Below the pieces are notes generated by a model. The model had not been told where the DNA came from and made no database searches. It was given only the letters and a program-made list of their open reading frames with translations. This document shows positions 1 through 5,997 of a stretch of DNA of 13,666 bases, in pieces. A program made the translations under genes and the position numbers. This DNA comes from DASPKM01 sp036402175. GTDB lineage: Bacteria > Bacteroidota > Bacteroidia > Chitinophagales > Chitinophagaceae. Numbering within the stretch: the first letter of the stretch is position 1; every line of letters begins with the position of its first letter. The stretch is taken from assembly GCA_036402175.1 (NCBI GenBank), contig DASWTK010000188.1, positions 1 through 13,666 of the forward strand, read 5' to 3'.

Positions 1-1
1 A

Positions 2-97
2 TCATTTATTTCATTGGGCGTGATACTGCTGCTGGTTTCTTACCTGTATAACAGGTATAAACATGTGATCATGGCCGAAGACGAGGAATTGAAGTAA
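2..97 (+). CDS. C-terminal end of a membrane protein (partial)
   Basis: An open frame enters from the left edge and stops at TAA 95-97, giving 31 residues. They contain one hydrophobic segment (SLGVILLLVSYLYN) followed by a basic stretch and an acidic tail ending in EDEELK. This is the pattern of a last transmembrane helix with a short cytoplasmic tail. The ending resembles that of large multi-pass Bacteroidota membrane proteins of the DUF2339 type, but too little is present to assign a family. The 5' part lies outside the window. A hairpin follows 6 nt after the stop. Confidence 0.55.
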   Translation, partial: SFISLGVILLLVSYLYNRYKHVIMAEDEELK

Positions 98-103
98 AAA
101 AAA

Positions 104-127
104 TCCCGGACCTTACAAAGTCCGGGA
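104..127. terminator. Bidirectional intrinsic terminator
   Basis: A perfect 8-bp stem, TCCCGGAC (104-111) and GTCCGGGA (120-127), encloses an 8-nt loop. Eight A residues precede it on the + strand (96-103), so a - strand transcript leaving the dehydrogenase gene would have the hairpin followed by eight U. On the + strand the following tract (ATATTTTC) is weaker but can serve the partial gene ending at 97. It sits between two genes whose 3' ends face each other, as expected for a shared terminator. Confidence 0.8.
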
Positions 128-154
128 ATATTTTCAGAAAAATACAAGTGATCA

Positions 155-1573
155 TTAAGGGAAAATTCCCAGCTCGGCATAAGCAGTCGCTATTTTGTTG
201 ATTGCCGATACATATGCTGCTGTACGCATATCTGGTATTTCGGGGTTGCTGTGCCAGATGCTCATGATCTCTGCAGTGGCTTCGATCATCGTTTGTTCCA
301 GGCCGCTTCTTACAAGATCAACTTCATCCGGACCGTGCATGATGAGCTTCTTTTCTTCAGGGCTCACTGTTTTATTTGTCAGTTCTTCAATCTGTCCGAT
401 GATATGACTGTTGAGCTGTTCGGTAAATCTTTTTTCCATCCGGCCATAGCGAACGTGACTCAGATTCTTCAGCCACTCGAAGTATGAAACGGTAACACCA
501 CCTGCGTTCAGGTACATGTCGGGGATCACAAGCGTTCCCTTTTTTGTAAATACTTCGTCTGCTTCCGGTGTCAGCGGACCATTGGCGCCTTCACCGATGA
601 TCTTTGCTTTGACCCTTGGCGCGTTTTCTTCATTGATCACATTTTCCAGCGCAGCCGGAATAAGAATGTCGCATTCCATTTCCAACGCGTCGGTCTTATT
701 TCCGAAATTGTTTGACCCCGGGAAATTGAGGATCGAACCGGTTGATTTGCGGTGTTCGAACACAGCGTCGACATCCATTCCATTTTCACTCCAGATTGCG
801 CCTTCGTATTCCGCCAGTCCTACAATCACTGCACCGGCTTCCTGGAAGAACTTCGCGCTATGGTAACCAACATTACCCAATCCCTGTACACAAACGCGTT
901 TACCTTCAACTCCCACTCCCAATCCCAGTTTGTCCATCACGTCTTTCATATTACAAACTTCGCGCACGCCATAAAACACGCCCAGCCCTGTTGCCTCTTT
1001 GCGACCGCGAACTCCGCCTTGCGTAACCGGCTTGCCCGTTACACATCCCAGCGCATCTATTTCACCTGGTTTGAGCGATGCATATGTATCGGCTATCCAT
1101 GCCATTTCACGCTCACCGGTTCCATAATCAGGCGCGGGCACGTCGGTACCCGGTCCTATAAAATTCTTTTTTACAAGTTCCGCTGTATAACGTCTTGTGA
1201 TTTTTTCAAGATCATAAGGCGTATATTTTTTTGGATCGATCTTGATCCCACCTTTACCACCACCAAATGGAACATTCACGATGGCGCATTTATAGGTCAT
1301 GAGCGCAGCAAGCGCCATTACCTCATCCTGATTAACTTCTGCAGCGAAACGGATTCCACCTTTGCAGGGGAGCTTATGATGTGAATGCTGAACGCGGTAT
1401 GCTTCTATCACTTCAATCTTATCACCAATAAGAACAGGGAAACGCATCTGGTAAACCGAATTACATTGCTTGATCTGCTCAAGCACTCCGGGATGCCATT
1501 TAGTAAATTTGGCAGCTTTATCGAAACTTTTGGAGACGCTTTCGAAAAAACTGTAATCATTTTGTCCTGACAT
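155..1573 (-). CDS. Glu/Leu/Phe/Val-family dehydrogenase, probably glutamate dehydrogenase
   Basis: This 472-residue cytoplasmic enzyme should catalyse the reversible NAD(P)-dependent oxidative deamination of an amino acid, most likely glutamate to 2-oxoglutarate. Visible hallmarks are the substrate-binding KGGIR (Lys71), a second lysine in the YKCA segment (Lys95), the signature PFGGGKGG (102-109) with catalytic Lys107, the DVPAPD segment (144-149) containing the family's catalytic aspartate, and the Rossmann dinucleotide loop GLGNVG (231-236). The length fits hexameric catabolic-type GDHs and is somewhat above typical leucine dehydrogenases. The start ATG at 1573 gives the short acidic N-terminus MSGQNDYSFF. 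I found no clear TAnnTTTG promoter upstream. It follows the CcmD-like gene by 47 nt and ends in front of a strong hairpin with a U-tract. Cofactor preference cannot be read with confidence; leucine or valine specificity is a less likely alternative. Confidence 0.93.
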   Translation of the reverse strand: MSGQNDYSFFESVSKSFDKAAKFTKWHPGVLEQIKQCNSVYQMRFPVLIGDKIEVIEAYRVQHSHHKLPCKGGIRFAAEVNQDEVMALAALMTYKCAIVNVPFGGGKGGIKIDPKKYTPYDLEKITRRYTAELVKKNFIGPGTDVPAPDYGTGEREMAWIADTYASLKPGEIDALGCVTGKPVTQGGVRGRKEATGLGVFYGVREVCNMKDVMDKLGLGVGVEGKRVCVQGLGNVGYHSAKFFQEAGAVIVGLAEYEGAIWSENGMDVDAVFEHRKSTGSILNFPGSNNFGNKTDALEMECDILIPAALENVINEENAPRVKAKIIGEGANGPLTPEADEVFTKKGTLVIPDMYLNAGGVTVSYFEWLKNLSHVRYGRMEKRFTEQLNSHIIGQIEELTNKTVSPEEKKLIMHGPDEVDLVRSGLEQTMIEATAEIMSIWHSNPEIPDMRTAAYVSAINKIATAYAELGIFP

Positions 1574-1620
1574 GACGTGGGTTTATTTTTGTTTACAATC
1601 GTTAAATACCGGCAGGGATA

Positions 1621-1848
1621 CTAATACTTTCCCTTCTCCAGTTTTGAAATCTTCCTATCCAGCCGGAACAGATAAATAAATAAACCGAGCAGTATGGTCA
1701 CTACAACGGCAACAACAACGTAGATCTTGCCGCTGCTTCTCAACGCATCGGCCATCTCAGGCGCTTGTTCTGTCCCCGTATCTCCTACCTGTGCCGTGGC
1801 AACAAGAAAAACACAGATCAGGAAGAAGAGGCTGGTAATTTTTTTCAT
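1621..1848 (-). CDS. CcmD-like small membrane protein
   Basis: A 75-residue protein. It has a hydrophobic N-terminus with signal-peptide character (about 1-19, ending VATAQ), a short polar acidic segment, one transmembrane helix (about 41-62), and a basic tail FRLDRKISKLEK. The helix plus the basic, coiled-coil-like tail is the pattern of the CcmD family, the small partner of CcmC in haem delivery for cytochrome c maturation. The position supports this: its ATG is only 3 nt after the ccmC stop, so the two are surely cotranscribed. The N-terminal signal-like segment is not part of proteobacterial CcmD, which has a single helix. The name therefore rests on synteny and overall shape; no catalytic residue is expected. 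Confidence 0.75.
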   Translation of the reverse strand: MKKITSLFFLICVFLVATAQVGDTGTEQAPEMADALRSSGKIYVVVAVVVTILLGLFIYLFRLDRKISKLEKGKY

Positions 1849-1851
1849 TTA

Positions 1852-2520
1852 TTAAGCATTCAGTTTTATATCGTGTAAGCTGCGCAGACGGATTCGCAAA
1901 GTAGTGATCCAAACCGCAAGCAGGGTCCAACCCGGTACCGCTGCAGGCCAGAAGATCATTCGCATGCGGCTGTCGATATCCTTTGTATCAAATGCAGGAT
2001 TACCCATTCCGCCGGGATGCAAACTATCCATCAGACGGGGAATGACCCAGAGGGTAGGAATAAGCATGGCAAAGGCGAAAATATTATAAACAGCGGCGGT
2101 CTTTGCGCGTTTGTCTTCATCGGTAAGAGAATTTCTCAATACCATATACGCGAAATAGATGAGGAGAGCTATTGCCGCTCCCAGTTGCTTCGGATCATTA
2201 TTCCATGGCTTTCCCCAGGTATAGTTAGCCCAGATCATGCCGGTGATCAATCCAAGCAAGCCGAAAACAATTCCGGTTTTTGCAAATTCCAGCGCATAAC
2301 GATCATGGACCTGGTTATTACTTCGCAGGTATTTGATTGAGTAAACGAGGGAAACAATAAAAAGGATCATCATGGTGAACCACATGCTCACATGGAAATA
2401 GAGATTGCGGATGGTTTCATTCAGAATGGGTTTGGCAGGAACTCCGCCCAGAAAACCGGCGATGAATGTAATAATCAACAAGACAAGACTCAATATTTTC
2501 CACCAGGATTGACGCAGCAT
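1852..2520 (-). CDS. ccmC: CcmC-type cytochrome c biogenesis haem-handling protein
   Basis: From the ATG at 2520 this is a 222-residue multi-pass inner-membrane protein of the CcmC/CcsA haem-handling superfamily. It moves haem toward the periplasmic chaperone during cytochrome c assembly. It has about six hydrophobic segments, a tryptophan-rich stretch TWGKPWNNDP (101-110) at the site of the family's WWD-type haem motif, and two candidate external haem-ligand histidines: His43 in YFHVSMW and His168 in SLHPGG. A TTG at 2538 would add six residues (MPPRSI), but that codon lies inside a perfect -7 promoter element (2536-2543), so the ATG at 2520 is preferred; it gives a leader of roughly ten nucleotides. 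It lies 76 nt after ccmB and 3 nt before the CcmD-like gene. The family is secure; the substrate route in this organism is inferred. Confidence 0.9.
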   Translation of the reverse strand: MLRQSWWKILSLVLLIITFIAGFLGGVPAKPILNETIRNLYFHVSMWFTMMILFIVSLVYSIKYLRSNNQVHDRYALEFAKTGIVFGLLGLITGMIWANYTWGKPWNNDPKQLGAAIALLIYFAYMVLRNSLTDEDKRAKTAAVYNIFAFAMLIPTLWVIPRLMDSLHPGGMGNPAFDTKDIDSRMRMIFWPAAVPGWTLLAVWITTLRIRLRSLHDIKLNA

Positions 2521-2535
2521 AATGGAACGTGGGGG

Positions 2536-2567
2536 CAAAAATAGGGGGTGAAATTGGATTGTCCAAA
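2536..2567 (-). promoter_or_regulatory. Consensus Bacteroidota promoter for ccmC
   Basis: Read on the - strand, TTTG (2567-2564) is followed by a 20-nt spacer and then TATTTTTG (2543-2536), a full match to TAnnTTTG. Fifteen nucleotides separate the -7 element from the ccmC ATG at 2520, so the leader would be very short, without a Shine-Dalgarno site. It lies in the 76-nt gap after ccmB. The transcription start is not shown by sequence alone. Confidence 0.65.
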
Positions 2568-2596
2568 GACCTCCATTTTCCGATAAGAAAATTCAT

Positions 2597-3256
2597 TCAG
2601 TCTTTCCAGAGAAAAGGAAACAGTATAATTGCCAGCGCAATCACAAGAATGTCAAGGCCTATAAGCAGTAATATGATCTGCCCCAGGCCTGCCTGAACAA
2701 CATCCGCGAACGCTGTTCCTGAAATACGCATCAGCAATAATATTTGAGGAATTATCAGCGGAAACCCAAGTATGGCCATCATCGCGGCATTTTGCTGCGC
2801 ACGGGCCGCGATTGCGGCAAGAAAAGTGAAAACAAGGCTGAGGCTCCATCCGCCCAGGCATACAATAGCCGTGAATTTCAGGAAATACTGTAATGGATTG
2901 CCCAGCAACATCTGGAACAGCACCAGGCTTACCAGGCTCATGACCACCATTAATATTGAATTGAACAACAGTTTCGAAAGAACAAAATCCCTCGGACCCG
3001 CTATGGAATAAAAATAAAGCATCCGTCCCCTGCTTTCCTGCAAAAAACTTTTTGCTACTGCATTGATACAGATAAACAGCTGGATCATCCAGAACAAACC
3101 ATTCCATACGATCTCTTCCGGCTGACCCATGGCAAGGTACAGCACGAATATGGTGGAAGCCACATACAGCACCACGCCATAAAAAGTGTATTGCTGGCGG
3201 ATCTCCAGCAGCAGGTCTTTCCTGAATAGCGCCAGTATGTGGTTAAGTGATCGCAT
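2597..3256 (-). CDS. ccmB: CcmB haem ABC exporter permease
   Basis: A 219-residue inner-membrane protein with six predicted helices (about 23-43, 50-70, 91-115, 126-150, 157-177 and 193-216). After a charged amphipathic N-terminus (FRKDLLLEIR) come FYGVVLYVASTIFV and the cytoplasmic loop SFLQESRGRMLYFY, both characteristic of CcmB. CcmB pairs with the ATPase CcmA and works with CcmC and CcmD to release holo-CcmE during cytochrome c maturation. Length matches the family (about 220). The ATG at 3256 lies 9 nt after the tdk stop, implying cotranscription with tdk. No ccmA is present in the window, so the ATPase partner must be encoded elsewhere or be different. Confidence 0.9.
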   Translation of the reverse strand: MRSLNHILALFRKDLLLEIRQQYTFYGVVLYVASTIFVLYLAMGQPEEIVWNGLFWMIQLFICINAVAKSFLQESRGRMLYFYSIAGPRDFVLSKLLFNSILMVVMSLVSLVLFQMLLGNPLQYFLKFTAIVCLGGWSLSLVFTFLAAIAARAQQNAAMMAILGFPLIIPQILLLMRISGTAFADVVQAGLGQIILLLIGLDILVIALAIILFPFLWKD

Positions 3257-3265
3257 TATACAATT

Positions 3266-3835
3266 CTATTTATCCTCTTTGTAACACTGCCTGCATCTTG
3301 GTTCGTAACGGTCTTTTTCTCCCAGCAATACCTGTCCCCCTTCCTGCGATTTCCGGTATGAAAAGCTGGCAATGTTCCCGCACTTCATGCATATCGCGTG
3401 CAGTTTGGTAATGTAGTCGGCCTTTGCCAGCAGATACGGCATCTGTCCGAACGGTTTTCCAGAATAATCCATATCGAGGCCCGCGATGATCACCCTGGCC
3501 CCGCTCAATGCCAGCTGGTCGCAAACGTCTGGCAGCTGGTCGTCAAAAAATTGCGCTTCGTCTATTCCAATGACGTCTACTTCATTGGCAAGCAATAAAA
3601 TAGTTTGAGAATTATCGATCGGGGTGGACAGGATCGCGTTTTCATCATGAGAAACGATTTGCTGCTCATGATACCGCGTATCGATCGCGGGCTTGAATAT
3701 CTCTACTTTCAGGTTCGCGATCTTCGCTCTCTTGAGCCGCCTTATCAATTCTTCTGTTTTACCGGAAAACATTGAGCCGCAGATCACCTCAATCCAGCCC
3801 CGCCGGACTCCTTTTATGTGGGGTTCAATAAACAT
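3266..3835 (-). CDS. tdk: Thymidine kinase, type II
   Basis: A 189-residue cytoplasmic enzyme that phosphorylates thymidine to dTMP with ATP in pyrimidine salvage. Visible features in order are the Walker A loop GSMFSGKT (20-27); DEAQFF (92-97) with the likely catalytic base Glu93 after a hydrophobic strand; and a C-terminal zinc-binding lasso region with two cysteine pairs, CMKC (149-152) and CRQC (181-184), flanking the conserved segment RKSQEGGQ (161-168). Length and architecture are those of the TK1-like family, not the herpesviral type. The ATG at 3835 yields a short N-terminal lead before GWIEVICG. It is divergent from the gene at 3901, with 65 bp between them, and heads the tdk-ccmB unit. 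dTMP production is not specially linked to the dTDP-sugar genes further along. Confidence 0.97.
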   Translation of the reverse strand: MFIEPHIKGVRRGWIEVICGSMFSGKTEELIRRLKRAKIANLKVEIFKPAIDTRYHEQQIVSHDENAILSTPIDNSQTILLLANEVDVIGIDEAQFFDDQLPDVCDQLALSGARVIIAGLDMDYSGKPFGQMPYLLAKADYITKLHAICMKCGNIASFSYRKSQEGGQVLLGEKDRYEPRCRQCYKEDK

Positions 3836-3900
3836 TTTATTAAGAAACAGTTATCAATTATTGGCTAACTTTATGCAAGTACTTACCCAAATCAGTCTCG

Positions 3901-4554
3901 ATGGAACGCTTATCTCTATTGATCCACAAATTAAAGGAACAATTCGAACAAAATGTTCCTCCCTCCCAGATGCTTGGTACCGTACGTCAGATCGAAGCCG
4001 AATTATCACAGGCTTCCGTAAAGCCAGCCAATGGTTTTGGAACCGCGAAAGTTGCGGTAATGATGCCTTCAGGCGTGAGATCTGAATCTGAACCTGTCAG
4101 GGAAAGATCGTATCAGCCGCAGCCCTCCAATCCTGCGATCATGGAAAAGGAAGTGATAGAAAAAGCCTGGGCATTCGACCCGCTCCAGGAGATCCCCACG
4201 CTTTCGCATCAGCAGGGAATCAGGGAGATCAATGATGTCATTGGCATGAGCGGCGCCTCAATGAATGATCACCTTCGCGAAGAAAGGGTGGAACTCGCGC
4301 ATGTACTTACGGAAACGCCTATCCGCGACCTGAAGAAAGCCATCGGGGTGAATGACCGTTATGTTTTTCTGAATGAATTGTTCCGTGGCGATGAAGTGAT
4401 GTATGAGCGCAGTCTTAAAACACTGAACGGTTTCAGAATTTACCAGGAAGCTGAATACTGGATCAACCGTGAACTCAAAATAAAACTGGGCTGGAATGAT
4501 AATAATAGTGTCGTCAGGCACTTTTATCAGCTCGTAAGAAGACGTTTCTCCTGA
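3901..4554 (+). CDS. Conserved hypothetical protein, function unknown
   Basis: A 217-residue soluble protein without signal peptide or membrane segment. Residues 1-40 form a charged helical segment (MERLSLLIHKLKEQFEQ). Residues about 41-105 are Pro/Ser/Gln-rich and probably disordered. The C-terminal part (about 138-217) looks like a compact helical domain with IRDLKKAIGVNDRYVF (141-156), NELFRGDEVMYE (158-169) and a basic end VRRRFS. I recall a similar IGxNDRxxFxxxLF-type C-terminal segment in other Bacteroidota hypothetical proteins, which suggests a phylum-restricted family; no catalytic motif is evident. The ATG at 3901 is the first start in the open frame. Upstream, TAACTTTA at 3866-3873 resembles a -7 element but has no -33 TTG. 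Its last 28 bp overlap the 3' end of waaA tail to tail. Confidence 0.8.
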   Translation: MERLSLLIHKLKEQFEQNVPPSQMLGTVRQIEAELSQASVKPANGFGTAKVAVMMPSGVRSESEPVRERSYQPQPSNPAIMEKEVIEKAWAFDPLQEIPTLSHQQGIREINDVIGMSGASMNDHLREERVELAHVLTETPIRDLKKAIGVNDRYVFLNELFRGDEVMYERSLKTLNGFRIYQEAEYWINRELKIKLGWNDNNSVVRHFYQLVRRRFS

Positions 4555-5876
4555 ATGTAGTCGATGATTTTTTCTGTTGCTCCCTGTTTCGCGTAAACAT
4601 ATTCCCTGGAAGCCTCGCAGGCAATATCGTATTCCTCTTTGTCAATGAGTAATGTGGTAAACAGCCCTTCGGCTTCCAGGGCATTTTCTACTGAGAATCC
4701 CCCTCCGCTGCCGACCAGCTCAATGGCTTCAAGATATTTATCATATACCGGCCCGAATACAACGGGCTTGCCGTAAACCGCTGCCTCCAGTACGTTGTGC
4801 ACACCGTCGTTTCCGAATCCTCCTCCCACCCATGCGATGGTGGCGTAGCGGTAGAGGCGGGAGAGGAGGCCGATGTTGTCTATGATAAGAACGTTAGGGG
4901 TTTCGGGTTTTGGGTTTTGGGTTTCGGGTTTTGGGTTTTGGGTTTCGGTTTCGGGTTTCCGGTTTCCAGTTTCGGGTTTTCCAAAGACGGGGGTTTGGGT
5001 TTGGGGTTTGGGGTTTGTCAGGGCGGAGTAGCGGATGGTGTATTTAAACATTTTTTCAAGTTCGGAAAGGCGGGTTTCATTTACTTCGTGGGGTGCGATG
5101 ATGAATTTTATATCGGTGTGTGTATTGGCGAAATGATCCAGTTCCTCTTCATCTTCTTCCCAGGTGCTGCCGGCAACGATCACTGGACTGTGGTTACAGA
5201 AATCCTGAATTCCGTCCACCTCTCCGGCGGTTTCGGCAATTTCAATCACACGGTCGAACCGCGTATCGCCGCTTACTGTTACGTTGAATACTTTCAGTGA
5301 ATGAAGCAGCTCCTGCGAAAGTTCGCTCTGAACAAAAAATTGTGTTACGCAGCGCAGCATTTTACGGTGTATGCCGCCATACCATCTGAAAAACGACTGA
5401 TCCTTTCTGAAAACGCCGCTTAGCAGCAGCAGAGGTATCCCGCGGTCCCGCAGCTCATTCATATAATAATACCAGTAATCATACTTCACCCAAAGTACAA
5501 GCGTGGGCTTAATGATATCTACAAGCTGCCGGGCGTTTGATAATGAATCCATCGGCAGGTAAAATATATAATTGGCGCCGAGGTAGCGCCTGGCAGCGTC
5601 ATAACCCGACGGTGAGAAGAAACTTATGACAAATTTGATATCAGGATAAATGGCCCGCAGCGATTCAAGAACTGGCCTGCCCTGTTCAAATTCTCCCAGT
5701 GAAGCGCAGTGCATCCAAACAACCCCATCCGTTGACACAGGCATTTCGGCCTTTAACCGCTCCATGATACCGTCACGACCTTGGAGCCAGCGTTTTGCCT
5801 TGGTATTCCAGGGCGAAACGAGCCTCAGCGCGGTTGGGTACATCCATAAAAAAAGCCTGTATAGAAGTAAGCTCAC
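4527..5876 (-). CDS. waaA: 3-deoxy-D-manno-octulosonic acid (Kdo) transferase with repeat insertion
   Basis: This GT-B glycosyltransferase of the inner-membrane face adds Kdo from CMP-Kdo to lipid IVA in LPS core synthesis. From the GTG at 5876 it has 449 residues. An N-terminal hydrophobic anchor (about 2-22) precedes the basic WNTKAKRWLQGR segment. The WMHCASLGE motif (54-62) carries the proposed catalytic base Glu62. The second domain holds AGSTWEEDEE (235-244) and the nucleotide-binding GGGFGNDGVHN (351-361) followed by LEAAVYGKPVVFGP. Residues about 288-328 are a low-complexity NPKPET-rich insertion. It sits in the loop before the NVLIIDNIG strand, where enterobacterial KdtA also has a variable Ser/Thr/Pro loop. 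Without it the length is about 408, near the family norm. An in-frame ATG at 5930 would add 18 residues that do not look like WaaA, and the promoter lies inside them; the GTG is therefore preferred. The 3' end overlaps the convergent gene by 28 bp. Confidence 0.92.
   Translation of the reverse strand: MSLLLYRLFLWMYPTALRLVSPWNTKAKRWLQGRDGIMERLKAEMPVSTDGVVWMHCASLGEFEQGRPVLESLRAIYPDIKFVISFFSPSGYDAARRYLGANYIFYLPMDSLSNARQLVDIIKPTLVLWVKYDYWYYYMNELRDRGIPLLLLSGVFRKDQSFFRWYGGIHRKMLRCVTQFFVQSELSQELLHSLKVFNVTVSGDTRFDRVIEIAETAGEVDGIQDFCNHSPVIVAGSTWEEDEEELDHFANTHTDIKFIIAPHEVNETRLSELEKMFKYTIRYSALTNPKPQTQTPVFGKPETGNRKPETETQNPKPETQNPKPETPNVLIIDNIGLLSRLYRYATIAWVGGGFGNDGVHNVLEAAVYGKPVVFGPVYDKYLEAIELVGSGGGFSVENALEAEGLFTTLLIDKEEYDIACEASREYVYAKQGATEKIIDYIQEKRLLTS
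4893..5016 (+). repeat. Telomere-like G-rich heptamer minisatellite inside waaA
   Basis: The + strand reads as degenerate tandem units of GGGTTTT, GGGTTTC, GGTTTCC and GGGTTTG. The cleanest part (about 4898-4946) consists of two 21-nt higher-order copies, each GGGTTTC+GGGTTTT+GGGTTTT; units then decay toward 5016. The 21-nt period equals seven codons, so the - strand encodes NPKPETQ repeats and the waaA frame is kept. GGGG and three GGG tracts separated by 4-nt loops from 4897 onward form a canonical G-quadruplex motif on the template strand of waaA. Confidence 0.9.
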
Positions 5877-5893
5877 TTGTTTAAGAATTGCAG

Positions 5894-5923
5894 CAAAAGT
5901 ATTACCATTTGGTGTTGCTCCAA
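5894..5923 (-). promoter_or_regulatory. Consensus Bacteroidota promoter for waaA
   Basis: On the - strand, TTG (5923-5921), a 19-nt spacer and TACTTTTG (5901-5894) match TTG-N19-TAnnTTTG fully. Seventeen nucleotides lie between the -7 element and the GTG at 5876. The element lies downstream of the in-frame ATG at 5930, so a transcript from here could not encode that longer form. It shares the short divergent interval with the start of the sugar operon. Confidence 0.65.
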
Positions 5924-5954
5924 GTACCATATGCCAGCGGCATTGGTTATCCGG

Positions 5955-5962
5955 TAATTTTG
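5955..5962 (+). promoter_or_regulatory. Candidate -7 element of the nucleotide-sugar operon
   Basis: TAATTTTG is a full match to TAnnTTTG and lies 35 nt before the ATG at 5998. No TTG sits at the usual 19-20 nt upstream distance, so support is partial. Its place, between waaA and the first of seven co-directional genes, is where the operon promoter is expected. Confidence 0.4.
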
Positions 5963-5997
5963 GAGTAGGTTTGCGGCCTCAAATCAATACCCGGTAT

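Noticed and set aside
752..1384. 210-codon open frame on the + strand
   Set aside because: It lies wholly antisense to the dehydrogenase gene, whose catalytic motifs are intact, and its translation has no recognisable domain.
2652..3107. 151-codon open frame on the - strand
   Set aside because: It is a shifted frame within ccmB; its Cys/His/Pro-rich translation has no membrane segments, whereas the ccmB frame is a complete six-helix permease.
3836..3900. Divergent promoter region between tdk and the unknown gene
   Set aside because: TAACTTTA at 3866-3873 is near the -7 consensus, but no TTG lies at the right distance on the + strand and no full match exists on the - strand, so no promoter feature is called.
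4893..5016. CRISPR array or integrated telomere
   Set aside because: Units are contiguous degenerate heptamers without unique spacers, lie inside an open coding frame, and have no cas genes or replicon end nearby.
4797..5300. 167-codon open frame on the + strand with GFGFWVLGFGFW repeats
   Set aside because: It is the antisense reading of waaA; the repeats come only from the G-rich minisatellite read on the other strand.
5650..5997. 116-codon N-terminal extension of the aminotransferase
   Set aside because: The extension is antisense to waaA, lacks family similarity, and precedes the candidate -7 element at 5955; the family-like start is at 5998.
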